Source: Alistipes sp.
Lineage (GTDB): Bacteria; Bacteroidota; Bacteroidia; Bacteroidales; Rikenellaceae
Reading direction: 5' to 3'
Length of the DNA: 14,938 bases
NCBI GenBank assembly: GCA_017559685.1
Contig: JAFYQY010000181.1
Location: 1-14,938 of the forward strand
Made by a program: the position numbers and the translations under genes. The notes under the pieces are model-generated. The model searched no databases and was not told the DNA's origin. It saw only the letters and a list, made by a program, of their open reading frames with translations. Shown here one piece after another: positions 14,324-14,938 of the stretch; positions within the stretch are counted from its first letter, which is position 1; each line of letters starts with the position of its first letter.

Positions 14324-14331
14324 TACCTTTG
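14324..14331 (+). promoter_or_regulatory. Promoter -7 element for ackA
   Basis: TACCTTTG matches TAnnTTTG exactly. The -33 position falls in the heptamer array (TTTTAG near 14301-14306), an imperfect TTTG. Predicted start near 14338, with a leader of about 33 bases before the ATG at 14371. Confidence 0.6.
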
Positions 14332-14370
14332 TTGCAATAATGCAAATTAAATCCAAAAAACAGTATAACT

Positions 14371-14938
14371 ATGGTTATTTTAGTATTGAATTGCGGTAGT
14401 TCGTCAATTAAGTATCAGGTACTTGACGTAGAGGCCGCTTCGCACAAGTTGCTCGCAAAGGGTATTGTAGATCGTATCGGTTTGGCTGAGGGCGACCTCG
14501 TTCACAAGCCAGTTGGTAAGGAGAATTTCCACCTCCACCAGCCAATTGCTGACCACACTACAGGTATCAGTCTCGTATTGGAGGCTTTGACCAACGAGGA
14601 GCACGGCGTTATCGCTTCGCTTGATGAGGTTAAGGCTGTAGGTCATCGTGTTGCTCACGGTGGTGAGTTCTTCGCTGACAGCGCAGTTGTTGACGAGGAG
14701 GTAAAGGCGAAGATTCGTTCGTTGTTTGCAATCGCTCCATTGCACAACCCTGCAAACTTGGAGGGTATCCTCTCAATCGAGAAGGTGTTGCCATCGGTTC
14801 CGCAGGTTGCAGTATTTGATACTTCGTTCCACCAGTCGATCCCTGCACGCAACTACTTGTATGCTCTCCCAATGGAGTATTACGAGAAGTATCGTGTTCG
14901 TCGTTACGGTTTTCACGGTACAAGCCACAAGTTCGTAG
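14371..14938 (+). CDS. ackA: Acetate kinase, N-terminal part, cut by the window edge
   Basis: This enzyme interconverts acetyl phosphate plus ADP with acetate plus ATP, the energy-yielding end of acetate fermentation. About 189 of the usual ~400 residues are present. The start VILVLNCGSSSIKYQVLD (2-19) is the family signature for the phosphate-binding loop. VGHRVAHGGEFF is the substrate-binding segment, followed by APLHNPANLEGI, AVFDTSFHQSIP (the catalytic Asp-Thr-Ser-Phe segment) and YRVRRYGFHGTSHKFV at the window edge. The frame is open to the last base. Phosphotransacetylase (pta) is often adjacent but would lie outside the window. Confidence 0.97.
   Translation, partial: MVILVLNCGSSSIKYQVLDVEAASHKLLAKGIVDRIGLAEGDLVHKPVGKENFHLHQPIADHTTGISLVLEALTNEEHGVIASLDEVKAVGHRVAHGGEFFADSAVVDEEVKAKIRSLFAIAPLHNPANLEGILSIEKVLPSVPQVAVFDTSFHQSIPARNYLYALPMEYYEKYRVRRYGFHGTSHKFV

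Overview
The window looks like chromosomal DNA from a member of the Bacteroidales. The support is: repeated matches to the Bacteroidetes sigma factor promoter pattern (TTTG, 19-21 bases, TAnnTTTG), a fused SecD-SecF protein, a DUF4831 protein, a TIGR02757 protein, a PEGA/TonB C-terminal protein and a Gly/Lys/Arg-rich extension on an RluB-type pseudouridine synthase. Protein-coding DNA is mostly moderate in G+C; one cell-envelope gene and the non-coding DNA beside it are clearly AT-rich. I cannot name the genus from sequence alone.

Layout, left to right. Bases 3-707 are the 3' end of dnaK, closed by a strong terminator. secDF (934-3957) has its own promoter and terminator. A tightly packed plus-strand operon follows, with every junction overlapping: a short YbbR-like membrane protein, coaE, folP, a LolD-type ABC ATPase and a TIGR02757 protein (4100-7366). 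It ends at a hairpin shared with a convergent, AT-rich outer-membrane beta-barrel gene (7454-8050, minus). The 570 bases to its right hold no credible protein gene but are full of structure: a minus-strand promoter, a candidate structured RNA of about 236 nt ending in an intrinsic terminator, a family of ATGCCATTAA repeats separated by unrelated small hairpins, and a 7-base tandem array. Then come trmN6, a secreted DUF4831 protein and an AlkD-like HEAT-repeat protein (8621-10845, plus). They are convergent with a five-unit PEGA/TonB C-terminal protein (10912-12828) and an RluB-type pseudouridine synthase (12932-14125), both minus. ackA (14371 to the window end, plus, cut by the edge) is divergent from the latter.

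Most genes are housekeeping: protein folding and export (DnaK, SecDF), coenzyme A and folate synthesis, rRNA and tRNA modification, and acetate/ATP metabolism. The envelope theme recurs in SecDF, YbbR, the LolD-type ATPase, the beta-barrel, the DUF4831 protein and the PEGA/TonB protein.

The parts most worth a second look are the non-coding block 8095-8583, the heptamer arrays shared by three intergenic sites, the PEGA-TonB architecture, and the AlkD-like protein that appears to lack the family's catalytic motif.
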